A DNA stretch of 64,000 bases from Eubacteriaceae bacterium (GCA_902363805.1 CABJBF010000005.1:114652-178651); one strand, 5' to 3'; positions 54,194 to 63,831 are shown, counted from the first letter of the stretch. Translations and numbers: made by a program. The notes: generated by a model from the letters alone, not told the origin.

Positions 54194-55756
54194 CTACTCT
54201 CCTCTGTTCAATGTAGTTTCACCATTATTTGAATACAAATAAACTGTGCTTACAACTCTTTTTAGTTGCTTATCGTATACTATAATATTAAAACCATAAG
54301 ATGTTAAACTTGTACATTCATTGTCATTTAACTTTAGTGTGCTTCCTGTTGCATCAGCTTTCACAAGATAGTCTGTTCCATCACTAAATGTTCCACCTAA
54401 TGAAACACTTACTGCACTGTCTTCACTCTGCTTAGCCACTTCATTGTATGTCTTACCATCATTTGTAACACTTACTATATTTGTACCAAATTCGCTATCT
54501 TCAAATATCTTTTTACTAACACCCATATTTATAAGAGTGTTCTTCTGTTCATCAGTAAATTTAATATTATTAACATTTGAACCTGCTGCTAAAATGACTT
54601 CATAATTTCCATCACTCTTATCCTGTACTTCTTTTAAGTACTCATCTAAAGTCTCAGGAAAACTTAATTCTCCTTCTTTTATAGATGCTTCATAATATTT
54701 TTTATATTTTTCAAAACTCTTCTTAACGCTATTATTTCCTTCTCTGTAATCAGTAAGATCATAATTTTCAGTTAAATATTTTCCCAAAAATTCTGAAGTC
54801 TTTTTTGCTCCCTTTATATTTAAATGAATTGCATCAGCTAAATCTGTTTTATAATTAAAATCAAGTTCTTTTCTAACGCTCTTAAGATTCATATCTATAA
54901 ACGGAATATCATTTTCATCCGCAATTTTTTGAATATAATTATGCTGTTTTTCTTTCCAGCCTGTGTCAGGACTCTTTACGAATAATAACTTAACATTTCT
55001 TTCTTTAGCTAATTCAATTATTCTTCTCACATACTTAGCATTAACTTCATTTGGACTTTCAATTTTATCTGACTCTACTTCAAATCCATCATATAAGCCT
55101 TTTTGTGCATCCTCTTCAATATAAGTATTCATATCCTTAAATTGTGTTGATAATACTGAAAAGCCTCTAGTATAACTTTTGTTATTTCCTAAGAAGAAAT
55201 CATAATCATCATAATTTAATTCTGACCATCTTGAATGATATAAAGATAATGGGAATAAATATGAAAATAAATCCGGTTTTACTTCATCTTCGTCTCTTTG
55301 AACACTATTGTATTCAATTGCATATTGAAGTTTGTTTTTTCCAATTCTCATATAATCATATGATTTTCTTGCTTTTTCCTCTGCCTTTTCAGATGATTTT
55401 CCGGCAGATTTAATTTCGACAACTGCTACTTTAATATCCTGTGTGTCTAATGCCTCTTTGAACCAAAAAAATGTTCCTATCATCGGCTGTGACATAACAC
55501 CTAAATTATATGAAGAAATACCGTAATCTTCATATAACTGATACGGATCTGCTGTTGCAGCAATAACGCTTGCTCCAAAGAATAAAACTTCTGTACTGTT
55601 TTTTTCCAATTCATAAAAGCTCTTATTTGTTTTTGATGATGCCCAACGATTTTCTAACCACTTTGGTTTAAATAATCCTTCTAAAGCATTTACCATTAAT
55701 ACTGCCACTAGACAAAAACAAATAATTTTTACTATTCTTCCTATTTTCTGTTTCAT
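54194..55756 (-). CDS. SGNH-like acyltransferase partner of MBOAT (AlgJ/AlgX/DltD-like)
   Basis: 520 residues from the ATG at 55756, which follows GGAG; 18 in-frame codons upstream are in the leader. One membrane span (about 9-27) anchors an extracellular domain. Its nucleophile block is EVLFFGASVIAATADP (Ser) and the Asp-His block is LADAIHLNIKGAKKTSEF near 320. The last 150 residues form an additional domain of unknown type. AlgJ/X and DltD proteins accept acyl groups from the MBOAT partner and attach them to the polymer; the adjacent MBOAT gene supports the same task here. Confidence 0.8.
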   Translation of the reverse strand: MKQKIGRIVKIICFCLVAVLMVNALEGLFKPKWLENRWASSKTNKSFYELEKNSTEVLFFGASVIAATADPYQLYEDYGISSYNLGVMSQPMIGTFFWFKEALDTQDIKVAVVEIKSAGKSSEKAEEKARKSYDYMRIGKNKLQYAIEYNSVQRDEDEVKPDLFSYLFPLSLYHSRWSELNYDDYDFFLGNNKSYTRGFSVLSTQFKDMNTYIEEDAQKGLYDGFEVESDKIESPNEVNAKYVRRIIELAKERNVKLLFVKSPDTGWKEKQHNYIQKIADENDIPFIDMNLKSVRKELDFNYKTDLADAIHLNIKGAKKTSEFLGKYLTENYDLTDYREGNNSVKKSFEKYKKYYEASIKEGELSFPETLDEYLKEVQDKSDGNYEVILAAGSNVNNIKFTDEQKNTLINMGVSKKIFEDSEFGTNIVSVTNDGKTYNEVAKQSEDSAVSVSLGGTFSDGTDYLVKADATGSTLKLNDNECTSLTSYGFNIIVYDKQLKRVVSTVYLYSNNGETTLNRGE

Positions 55757-56189
55757 TTTTTTCTCCATTAGTAAATAATTTTTGTATTTTAAAATAATCT
55801 TATATAACATTTAATAAAATTATAAGAATATTTAGTCTCAAAAAAATAATAGTTTCCAAACTTGATATGCTCTTGTCCAAAAACTACTACCTATTTCTGC
55901 ATAAACTTCTGTCTAACTGTATGTCATCATAAAGCACATTTTCACTAAATTAACATGTTTACTTTTTCATTAAACTCTCTAAGAATTGACACTATAATTC
56001 ATTAAACCATAAAATTATAACAAAATCATTTAATCATTACAACATAATTGTTATAATTTTTTGATTACAATTATTTCTACCTTTATTATTACTATTAAAT
56101 ATCTCTTTTTAATTAATTCAAATAGTTTTATTAATTATCATGTTTCTATTATTAATTTCGTAATAAATTTTATAAAAATAGACATCTTA
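55757..56189. other. 433-bp AT-rich intergenic region
   Basis: Separates the acylation operon from rsmI. I see no ORF with a ribosome site, no riboswitch and no clear terminator. TTATAAT-like boxes lie near 55825 and 55990, but partner -35 boxes are not convincing. Confidence 0.5.
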
Positions 56190-57044
56190 TTATTTTATTA
56201 ATGTATTATAAATGTCTCTTTTTGAAACTCCTCTGTCTTTTGCTACCAATTTCATAGCAGCTTTTTTATCATTGCCTTGGTTTACATAATATTCCATATG
56301 TTCTTCAATACTCATATCTTCCCACTGTTTTCTTTTTTCTTCCTTAATCTCCTCCTGAGATTTTCCTTCTATTACAAGAACAAATTCTCCTTTTGGTTCT
56401 TTTTCATTATATTTTTCTATTGCACCATCAATTGTTGTTTTATCAGCTTCTTCATATTTCTTAGTAAGTTCGCGGCATAATGTAATACTTCTATTTCCTA
56501 ACGCATCTCTTAATTCCTTTAGTGTTCTTACCAAGCGGTGTGGTGCTTCATAAATTACTATTGTCCTTGTTTCATTTTTCAACTCTTCTAACACAGTTGA
56601 TTTTTCTTTTTTATCACTAGGTAAAAATGCCTCAAAACAAAATCTTCTTGTTTTTTGTCCCGACATTGTAAGTGCCGTCACGCAAGCTGCTGCTCCCGGA
56701 AGAGATGAAACTTCTATTCCTGCTTCATAGCACTGTCTCACCACCTCTTCTCCGGGGTCTGATATTCCAGGCGTTCCGGCATCCGTAATAATTGCTACGT
56801 TTTTCCCATTTAGCATCATTTGAACCAACTGTTTTGCCTTATCATATTTATTAAATTCATGATAACTTGTCATTGGAGTCTTTATTTCAAAATGATTTAA
56901 TAATTTTACACTATTTCTTGTATCTTCGGCACCAATTATATCAACTTCTTTCAAAATTCTTACAACTCTGTACGTTATATCCTCCAAATTTCCAATTGGT
57001 GTTGCACATAAATACAATTTTCCCTGCTTAATTTCTTCACTCAT
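56190..57044 (-). CDS. rsmI: 16S rRNA (cytidine-1402-2'-O)-methyltransferase
   Basis: 284 residues of the tetrapyrrole-methylase-like fold. Motifs: LYLCATPIGNLEDIT near 12, GAEDTRNSVKLLNHF near 40, the SAM-binding TDAGTPGISDPGE near 86 and SLPGAAACVTAL near 112. The C-terminal RsmI HTH-like domain is present. Methylates C1402 with RsmH in the decoding centre. It belongs to the conserved block with trmN6, ricT and holB, 44 bp after trmN6. Confidence 0.97.
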   Translation of the reverse strand: MSEEIKQGKLYLCATPIGNLEDITYRVVRILKEVDIIGAEDTRNSVKLLNHFEIKTPMTSYHEFNKYDKAKQLVQMMLNGKNVAIITDAGTPGISDPGEEVVRQCYEAGIEVSSLPGAAACVTALTMSGQKTRRFCFEAFLPSDKKEKSTVLEELKNETRTIVIYEAPHRLVRTLKELRDALGNRSITLCRELTKKYEEADKTTIDGAIEKYNEKEPKGEFVLVIEGKSQEEIKEEKRKQWEDMSIEEHMEYYVNQGNDKKAAMKLVAKDRGVSKRDIYNTLIK

Positions 57045-57088
57045 AGACTTTCTCCATGTTTATTTTCTATTCACAACTTAAACATTAA

Positions 57089-57835
57089 TCATTTTTCTTC
57101 ATTATAACCATATATATCATATATCTCATCTGTATATACGCCCTGTTCTTTATATACAATCAATGGTTTTTCCACCTTAACCATGGACTTACCTCCACGG
57201 CATCCTTCAATAAGAACCATATTTGCTTCCTTATCTGCAAATGGATGAACCATTCTTATTCTTTTAGGCTCAATTCTATACTGTCGCATTAGTGATATTA
57301 TGTCAACTAGCCTGTGTGGTCTATGTACCATATAAAATCTTCCTTTCGGCTTTAACATCTTTGCCGATTCTCTTATTACATCTTCCAAATTGCACAAAAC
57401 TTCATGTCTTGCAATCGCCTTAGGCATTTCAGGATTTTTCAATCCATGATTTTCATTCATATATGGCGGATTTGTAGTAATAACGTGAAAAGTGGCTCCG
57501 CCGAAAATTCCCGAAGCCTCTTTTATATCACCTGTCACAATATTAATTTTATCCTGCAGTTCATTCATTTCTACACTTCTTGTAGCCATCTCAGCACTTT
57601 CATGCTGAATCTCAAGTCCTGTAAAATGCTCTCCGTTGGTCTTTGCTTCCATTAAAATAGGAATTATTCCTGTACCTGTTCCTAAGTCTAGTACTTTTTC
57701 CCCTGATTTAGCTTCTGCAAATCCTGACAATAATACTGCATCCATTCCAAAGCAAAACTTGTCCTTACTCTGAATTATTTTATATCCATTCCGATTAAGG
57801 TCATCAATTCGTTCTCCCTGTTTTAAATTAATCAT
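57089..57835 (-). CDS. trmN6: tRNA1(Val) adenine-37-N6-methyltransferase-like protein
   Basis: 248 residues. Rossmann methyltransferase with VLDLGTGTGIIPIL near 50 and the N6-adenine motif TTNPPYM near 121. It resembles E. coli YfiC/TrmN and B. subtilis YabB. The position between ricT and rsmI is the same as in Bacillus (yaaT-yabA-yabB-yazA-yabC), although yabA and yazA are missing here. It overlaps ricT by 8 bp. Confidence 0.92.
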   Translation of the reverse strand: MINLKQGERIDDLNRNGYKIIQSKDKFCFGMDAVLLSGFAEAKSGEKVLDLGTGTGIIPILMEAKTNGEHFTGLEIQHESAEMATRSVEMNELQDKINIVTGDIKEASGIFGGATFHVITTNPPYMNENHGLKNPEMPKAIARHEVLCNLEDVIRESAKMLKPKGRFYMVHRPHRLVDIISLMRQYRIEPKRIRMVHPFADKEANMVLIEGCRGGKSMVKVEKPLIVYKEQGVYTDEIYDIYGYNEEK

Positions 57836-58724
57836 CTAATTTTGATTCCTCTTTATCTTCAAGCCCTTTTAGCGCCTTTATTTCATCTGCTGCCAAATTG
57901 ATTTTCTTTTTCTTAGGCTTGAATTTTAATTCTTTAATATTATATTCTCTGATTTCCTTTTCGTCATTTACTTCTACAATTACTTTTACTTTCTGTCTAA
58001 GAACATTTACACTGTATACTTCTCCTCGTAATCCGTCAAATGTTTTTACATTTTCACCTACACTTGGAAGATTCGCATTTAAGTATTCATATGTTTCCTG
58101 CTCATTTTTTAAGCAACACATTAAACGTCCACATACACCTGATATCTTCGTTGGATTTAATGAAAGACTTTGTTCTTTTGCCATTTTAATTGAAACCGGT
58201 GCAAATTCCGGTAAAAATGTATTACAACATAAGGGTCTTCCACACACTCCTATTCCACCAAGCATTTTAGTTTCATCTCTAACTCCAACCTGTCTTAATT
58301 CAATTCTTGTTTTAAAAACAGATGCCAAATCTTTAACTAACTCTCTAAAATCAATTCTTCCATCTGCTGTAAAATAGAATAAAACTTTATTATTATCAAA
58401 TGTATATTCTGTATTAATAAGTTTCATTTCCAATCCATGTTTCTTTATTTTTTCGAGACAGATTTTATATGCCTTTTTTTCTTTCTTTTTATTTTCTAAC
58501 TCTTTCTCATCATCTTCTGGAGTAGCCACTCTTATAATTGGCTTAAGTGGTGCTGAAAGTTCTTCTTCATTAATTTCCTTTATCTTTCCAACAACTTCAC
58601 CATATTCTATTCCTCTTGCAGTCTCTACTATTACATGCTGGCCATTTTCAACTTCTATATCACCTACTGCAAAATTATAGATTCTTCCTGCCTGTCTAAA
58701 TCTTACTCCGATTACTTTTGTCAT
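57828..58724 (-). CDS. ricT: PSP1-domain protein RicT (YaaT)
   Basis: 298 residues with the PSP1 C-terminal domain. In Bacillus RicT works with RicA and RicF to steer RNase Y maturation and affects sporulation and competence; the complex carries Fe-S clusters. Cysteine-rich motifs are present: GGIGVCGRPLCCNTFLP near 153 and GVCGRLMCCLKNE near 195. The start overlaps the holB stop by 4 bp. Confidence 0.94.
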   Translation of the reverse strand: MTKVIGVRFRQAGRIYNFAVGDIEVENGQHVIVETARGIEYGEVVGKIKEINEEELSAPLKPIIRVATPEDDEKELENKKKEKKAYKICLEKIKKHGLEMKLINTEYTFDNNKVLFYFTADGRIDFRELVKDLASVFKTRIELRQVGVRDETKMLGGIGVCGRPLCCNTFLPEFAPVSIKMAKEQSLSLNPTKISGVCGRLMCCLKNEQETYEYLNANLPSVGENVKTFDGLRGEVYSVNVLRQKVKVIVEVNDEKEIREYNIKELKFKPKKKKINLAADEIKALKGLEDKEESKLDD

Positions 58725-59734
58725 TTTTGAATCCTTTCTCTAATAATCAAAAACAATACTTCTAAAGTTGCATCAAATTTTACATTTGACCCAATCCTTT
58801 TCTCCGCATTATCTATTTCTTCTAAAATAATATTTATATCTCTAAAGCTTAGTTTTTCACTTTGATTAACTATAGCCATATAATCATCCTGAAATATCAG
58901 CTTTTCTGAATCTTTACATGCCTTATACACAAGCATATCTCTATACCACACATACATAAGATCAAAAAATTCATCTATATTCTTTTTTAGTTCTCCCGCT
59001 GTCTTTACTGCCTGAGTTATTACATTTATTCCCCCATGTTCCATTGCAATCAATGTCTGAACCAGAGAATTTTTTAGTTCTTTAAACTCTTCTGATGTTG
59101 CAAGTTTAACAGCTTTTCCCGGATTTCCTTCAGCAAACGCCGCAGCAACACTTGCATCATAAGAACCTATGCCAAACTCACTCATTAAATAATTCTTTAT
59201 TGTGCTTTCTTTTACACTTCTTATATTTAATACAACACATCTTGATAAAATTGTCTGCAAAAATTTATCTGCATTTGTAGTAAGTAAAATAATTATTCCA
59301 TATTCCGGCGGTTCTTCTATAGTTTTTAATAGTGCATTTTGAGCTGCTTCTGTCATTTTTTCACAATCCGGAACTATATAAATTTTATGTTTACTGCTAT
59401 ACGGTTTAATCACAATATGATTGTTAATCTGTTCTCTTATCTCATCAACACCAATACCACTTTTCTCGTATGTCACAATTCTTATATCCGGTTGGTTTCC
59501 GGTATCTGTCTGATGACATGATTTACATTTTCCACAAGCAACTCCTGTCGGAGTTTTTCCTACAGTGTTATTATCCTCACACTGTAAAGCTTTCGCAAAT
59601 TGAAGCGCTAACTCCATTTTACCTGACTCAGCTTCTCCATTGATTATATATGCATGAGAAATCTTTCCCATCTTTATTGCATTTTCAAAATGTTGAGTTA
59701 TGTGATTTTGACCTAAAACTTTTCCATTTGCCAT
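58721..59734 (-). CDS. holB: DNA polymerase III delta' subunit
   Basis: 337 residues, part of the clamp loader. The N-terminal region has a P-loop-like GEAESGKMELALQFAK near 34, with the altered loop usual for delta', then a zinc site formed by CGKCKSCHQ near 68 with an earlier cysteine. The sensor-like SRC motif is seen in ILSRCVVL near 165. Genes before and after match the Bacillus holB-yaaT neighbourhood. Confidence 0.93.
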   Translation of the reverse strand: MANGKVLGQNHITQHFENAIKMGKISHAYIINGEAESGKMELALQFAKALQCEDNNTVGKTPTGVACGKCKSCHQTDTGNQPDIRIVTYEKSGIGVDEIREQINNHIVIKPYSSKHKIYIVPDCEKMTEAAQNALLKTIEEPPEYGIIILLTTNADKFLQTILSRCVVLNIRSVKESTIKNYLMSEFGIGSYDASVAAAFAEGNPGKAVKLATSEEFKELKNSLVQTLIAMEHGGINVITQAVKTAGELKKNIDEFFDLMYVWYRDMLVYKACKDSEKLIFQDDYMAIVNQSEKLSFRDINIILEEIDNAEKRIGSNVKFDATLEVLFLIIRERIQK

Positions 59735-59777
59735 ACAACAAACCTCATAATCTATTTACACTAACTAATTAAATATA

Positions 59778-60368
59778 TCATAAATACTTCTTTATGTCAT
59801 TTTCAATATTATTTACACATTCAAATAATTTGTCATTTTCATATATTTTATCAATTCCAACTTCTAATATCTTTTCTCTTGAAAAATCTTCTTCATCGGC
59901 AATAAATCTACGACACAACTCTGTATATTTTGGATTTTCCTGACGTCTTTCCCTTTCTACCGCCCTAGAAAGTCTTTCACCTGGTTCAACATATATGTAA
60001 AACGGAATAACATTTTCTTCTCCATAATACTTTCTCATTCCTTTATAAGACTCTAAAGTTCCAATATAAAGGTAATTATTGTCACTATCCAAATCTATTT
60101 GTCCATCATCTGCTGTAAAATAATTCCATAATCCGTGTACAGTATTATAGCCTCTGCACTCAATTATTTTTCCCTTATCTTTCATTTCTTCTAATTTTTG
60201 AGGAGAAACAAAATAATATTCTACTCCATTTTTTTCGCCCACTCTCATAGGTCTTGTTGTATATCCTACAACTGTCTTTAAATTCAATTGTCTATTATTT
60301 TTAATTTGCTGAAAAATTGTATCCTTACCGGAGCTGCTTTTTCCTAATATATAAAATATTTTTCCCAT
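59778..60368 (-). CDS. guanylate-kinase-like P-loop nucleotide kinase
   Basis: 196 residues. Walker A is GKSSSGKDT at 9-17, and TTRPMRVGEKNGVEYYFVS near 42 is the guanylate-kinase GMP-binding pattern. The lid region RERRQENPKYTELCRR is atypical and the protein is a little different from housekeeping Gmk, so this may be a specialised paralogue. In Bacillus the corresponding position next to holB holds tmk. It follows a 430-bp gap and precedes holB by 43 bp. Confidence 0.8.
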   Translation of the reverse strand: MGKIFYILGKSSSGKDTIFQQIKNNRQLNLKTVVGYTTRPMRVGEKNGVEYYFVSPQKLEEMKDKGKIIECRGYNTVHGLWNYFTADDGQIDLDSDNNYLYIGTLESYKGMRKYYGEENVIPFYIYVEPGERLSRAVERERRQENPKYTELCRRFIADEEDFSREKILEVGIDKIYENDKLFECVNNIENDIKKYL

Positions 60369-60802
60369 TTGCTTTCCTTTTCTTTTCTTATTAATATTTA
60401 AACGTCAACTCACTAAATTTATTAATATCTAAATGTTAATTCACCAAATTTATTAATATTAAATCTCAACTTTTAGCGATCCTTAATTTTTAATCTACTA
60501 GATTTATTAATATCAAAATCTTAATTTTTAGCGATTTTTAACTTTTTAATTATTAATATTTTTATAATTTTATTAATAACATCTCTACAATAAATTTAAT
60601 TTATTAACAACTTTTTCTTTTGTCTATTTAGACAATTAATAACCATTGATTATTTACCTAAATAATTAATATTTTTCTTTAATCAACTTAAATAGTTCAT
60701 ACCTATTTTTTATTATATTATTAGTCATTATTAAATTAATTTAAATGTTATGAATTTAAATATTAATAATTTAATTGTTTTTATATTAATTACATAATTA
60801 GA
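60369..60802. repeat. AT-rich spacer with degenerate tandem repeats
   Basis: 434 bp, nearly 80% A+T. TTATTAATAT recurs at about 60388, 60419, 60450 and 60503 (periods 31, 31 and 53), followed by variants of AAATxTTAAxTxACxAAATTT and TTTTAGCGAT. No ORF with a ribosome site is visible. Confidence 0.55.
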
Positions 60803-62227
60803 TTAATCAACAATTTTAAATTTATCATATCCAACTATTTCATAATTTCTATTTTTGTATTCCTTTATTTGTTCAACAAGCTTTACATCAACAACTTCGC
60901 CTGGAACAATTAATGGAATTCCCGGCGGATACAAATAAAGATACTCCGCAGATACTTTATTTATTGCATTTTCAATATCTACCAACTTTGTATTACTATT
61001 AACTGCATTAGAAATACTCATCTCCTGAATATTTCTTACTAATTCAAAATTTGTATTCTTAATTTTCTTTATTTCTGATTTGTTTGTAATTTTTTTGAGT
61101 TCTGCATCAATATAATCTAATGCTTTATATAATCTATCAAATCCCTCTTTATTATCACAAAAGGTAGTTATAGCCAACACATATTTTGCAGCTTCCATTT
61201 CCATTTCCAAATGAAATTTTTTACGTAAAATATCATTCATAGGTTTTCCACCCATACTTGAGTTAATTATTAATTTACTTAAATCAACATCAAAAACTTC
61301 ATTCGTTCCAATAAGTTCTTTTCCCGGAATATGTATGTCATGTAATTTATCACATTTTTTTCTAAATTCTTCTATGTCATTGCTAAATTTTTCATATATT
61401 TCATTTCCATTTTTATCTAAAAATGATATGCATTTATCCATATTTGCCATAAAAACATATGAAGGACTGCTTGTCTGAAAAATTGACCAAAAATGTTTTA
61501 TTTTTTTCTCATCAACTCTTTTTTTTCCTTCTTTAGATAAATGTAACAATGCAGTCTGCGTAAAAGTCGGCAAAGTTTTATGCATACTCTCAATTACTAA
61601 GTCTGCTCCCATATCATATGCTGGTTTTGGAAATTTATCTGATATTCCAAAATGCGCTCCATGAGCTTCATCAACAATAAGCACTGCTCCATTTTTATGC
61701 GTAATATCTGCCAAAGTTTTTATATCTGACACAATTCCATCATATGTAGGCGACGTTATGACAACTGCTTTTATATTACTATTTTTTTCAAATAAATTTT
61801 CTAATTCTTTTGCACTATATCCCCCATTTATCCCATATTTAGGAATATACTTTGGATACAAATATGTATTATTTAACTTAAGCAATTCACTTGCATTATA
61901 TACTGCTTTGTGACAGTTTCTTCCTATTATTATTCTATCCCCCTGTGTAAGACACGAATGCATTGCTGTTAAAATGCCAACTGTGCTTCCATTTACTAAA
62001 AAATATGTTTTTTCCGTCCCCCAAAATTTTTTTGCCCGTTCCATCGCATCCTTAAGCACGTCATCTGCTTCGTAGAGCATATCAAATCCATCTATTTCTG
62101 TTATATCAATATCAATTCCATACTGCTCTTTTATTAACTTTACATTTCTCTTATGTCCCGGCATATGAAATGGGTAAAAATCAGACTTACTATATTCTTT
62201 TAATTTATCATATAAATCCTTTGACAT
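60803..62227 (-). CDS. Orn/Lys/Arg decarboxylase family PLP enzyme
   Basis: 474 residues, fold-type I. The PLP lysine is in VIESMHKTLPTFTQTALL near 219; an upstream DEAHGAHFG holds the Asp and His that contact the cofactor, and FHMPGHKR at 20-27 is typical for the family. The size is that of the short YaaO/SpeA-type form, which lacks the N-terminal wing domain of CadA. In Bacillus the homologue yaaO starts the same gene block. Its start lies two bp after the stop of the Mrr-like gene, so the two are translationally coupled. Arginine or lysine specificity cannot be read from sequence. Confidence 0.92.
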   Translation of the reverse strand: MSKDLYDKLKEYSKSDFYPFHMPGHKRNVKLIKEQYGIDIDITEIDGFDMLYEADDVLKDAMERAKKFWGTEKTYFLVNGSTVGILTAMHSCLTQGDRIIIGRNCHKAVYNASELLKLNNTYLYPKYIPKYGINGGYSAKELENLFEKNSNIKAVVITSPTYDGIVSDIKTLADITHKNGAVLIVDEAHGAHFGISDKFPKPAYDMGADLVIESMHKTLPTFTQTALLHLSKEGKKRVDEKKIKHFWSIFQTSSPSYVFMANMDKCISFLDKNGNEIYEKFSNDIEEFRKKCDKLHDIHIPGKELIGTNEVFDVDLSKLIINSSMGGKPMNDILRKKFHLEMEMEAAKYVLAITTFCDNKEGFDRLYKALDYIDAELKKITNKSEIKKIKNTNFELVRNIQEMSISNAVNSNTKLVDIENAINKVSAEYLYLYPPGIPLIVPGEVVDVKLVEQIKEYKNRNYEIVGYDKFKIVD

Positions 62228-62229
62228 TA

Positions 62230-63174
62230 CTATTCTTCTTCTAACTCCTCATTATCAAACATATTTTCAAATGAAATCTGCTTGTAATTGTATTGATTTT
62301 TCTCAAATCCCTCTAAAAATACTTCCATAGACGCATACTCTTTTCTGCCTTTTTTAATCAAATAAGGTACATCTATATTAAATATTACATTTTCTTTTGT
62401 CGGATTATCTTCTCGCTTCATCAATTTTTCTACGATAGCCAATGGTATAGAAAATTCAGCTACACTTTCCATAAATGTTAATTCAAATTTGGCTTCAAAC
62501 AAATTTTCCGTTCTATAAACTTGTTCTATATAAACTCTTCCTACTTCTGATTTTTCGGCCTCTTCAATAACTGGAATAGACCATCCTTCATTTCCACAAA
62601 TTATAATCGGATATACGTTATTGACTATTCCAACCATTGCATCAGGCAATACATGTGTTTCATCTACTGCATTTTCGTATCCAACTAATAATTCTTCTTT
62701 GGAAATCGTATTTATTACATTTTCATTTAATCCATTAACAAATTCATTTATGTTTTCTAATATAGGTTTAAAAACATCTATTTTTTCAAATGAAATAAGA
62801 AATATATTATGTGCCCATGCATATTCCTGAGCAGCACGACTAAATCCTGTCGCACTAAAATAACATCCTACATTATTGTATATATTTTCATTTTTATCCA
62901 CGCCTAAATATCTATTTTCATTAATATCTGTAATAATTCCATAAAAATCTCTTATATGAGACAATTCAACTCTATTTTTTGCATAAAATTTATATTGGCA
63001 AATCATTCTTATTGGAGTTGTAAATGCTGAAGGCATATTTAAAATACCATAACTATATATTCCATGTTGTGAACTATTTCCATTTATTTCTTTTATAGTT
63101 ACATATCCACTATCTTCTAATAATTTATTTACTTTTTTCTCAAATATATACTCTCTTGCCTGATGTTCTTTCAT
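62230..63174 (-). CDS. Mrr-like restriction-endonuclease-fold protein
   Basis: 314 residues, start at 63174 after AGGTGG. The first half resembles Mrr-type PD-(D/E)XK domains: a helix FEKKVNKLLEDSGY, then SSQHGIYSYGIL, then ICQYKFYAK with the Q-x-K part of the active site at 60-62, then VELSHIRDFYGIITDIN and a GFSRAAQEYAWAHNIFLISF helix-strand end. The acidic residue expected in the glycine-rich strand is not obvious, so catalysis is uncertain. The second half (150-314) has no recognised motif. It is coupled to the decarboxylase gene downstream, an uncommon partner for a nuclease-like protein. Confidence 0.6.
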   Translation of the reverse strand: MKEHQAREYIFEKKVNKLLEDSGYVTIKEINGNSSQHGIYSYGILNMPSAFTTPIRMICQYKFYAKNRVELSHIRDFYGIITDINENRYLGVDKNENIYNNVGCYFSATGFSRAAQEYAWAHNIFLISFEKIDVFKPILENINEFVNGLNENVINTISKEELLVGYENAVDETHVLPDAMVGIVNNVYPIIICGNEGWSIPVIEEAEKSEVGRVYIEQVYRTENLFEAKFELTFMESVAEFSIPLAIVEKLMKREDNPTKENVIFNIDVPYLIKKGRKEYASMEVFLEGFEKNQYNYKQISFENMFDNEELEEE

Positions 63175-63345
63175 ATATACCACCTACTCATTTGTTTATT
63201 TGCGTGCATCCTTTTATATTTTACTATTTTTTCAAGACTATATCAAATCTTATTATTTCCTAGAATTATTATTTTTTTAATTTAATTTCTATTTTTATTC
63301 AAACCAACTTAACGCTAATTATGTATAAAAATTATATACTTATAT

Positions 63346-63371
63346 AATAAAAAAAGAAGCATTCCTGCTTC
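63346..63371 (-). terminator. terminator after the tRNA cluster
   Basis: GAAGCA, loop GGAA, TGCTTC, followed by TTTTTTT on the minus strand, 87 bp after tRNA-Phe. Confidence 0.85.
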
Positions 63372-63457
63372 CCATCACTTCATTACTTATTAACGTTCCC
63401 TTATCCGTCCCGTTTTTCTTGTTCTTCTCTTACCAAATGACATTCGGACATAGTTAG

Positions 63458-63530
<73 letters not shown>

Positions 63531-63538
63531 ATAAAAAA

Positions 63539-63612
63539 TTGCGGGGACAGGATTTGAACCTGCGACCTCCGGGTTATGAGCCCGACGAGCTTCCAGACTG
63601 CTCTACCCCGCG
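63539..63612 (-). tRNA. initiator tRNA-fMet (CAT)
   Basis: 74 nt. Anticodon CAT with three G-C pairs in the stem (GGG-CTCATAA-CCC) and an unpaired C1-A72 at the acceptor end mark it as the initiator. T-arm GGTTCAAATCC. Confidence 0.96.
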
Positions 63613-63631
63613 CTGTTTCTTCTTTTTTTAA

Positions 63632-63713
63632 TGGGCAGAGAAGGATTCGAACCTTCGAAGGCGTTGCCAGCAGATTTACAGTCTGTCCCCTTTGGCCACT
63701 CGGGAATCTGCCC
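63632..63713 (-). tRNA. tRNA-Tyr (GTA)
   Basis: 82 nt with a long variable arm; anticodon loop CTGTAAA carries GTA; acceptor GGGCAGA pairs with TCTGCCC; T-arm GGTTCGAATCC. Confidence 0.96.
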
Positions 63714-63758
63714 ATTCTTTCAAGGTAAGCCTGACTTTTGAAATCATTTCTTCCCTAA

Positions 63759-63831
63759 AGCCGATGAACGGACTCGAACCGTTAACCTGCTGATTACAAA
63801 TCAGCTGCTCTGCCAATTGAGCCACATCGGC
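63759..63831 (-). tRNA. tRNA-Thr (TGT)
   Basis: 73 nt; acceptor GCCGATG, anticodon loop TTTGTAA with TGT, T-arm GGTTCGAGTCC. Confidence 0.95.

Noticed and set aside
47659..55756. Standard dltABCD D-alanylation operon
   Set aside because: No DltC carrier gene is found in any gap, the ligase is of general CoA-ligase type, and an SLC13 carrier is included. The gene set is therefore different.
60369..60802. CRISPR array
   Set aside because: The repeats are degenerate, AT-rich, with no conserved 24-37 bp unit and no unique spacers. No cas genes are in the window.
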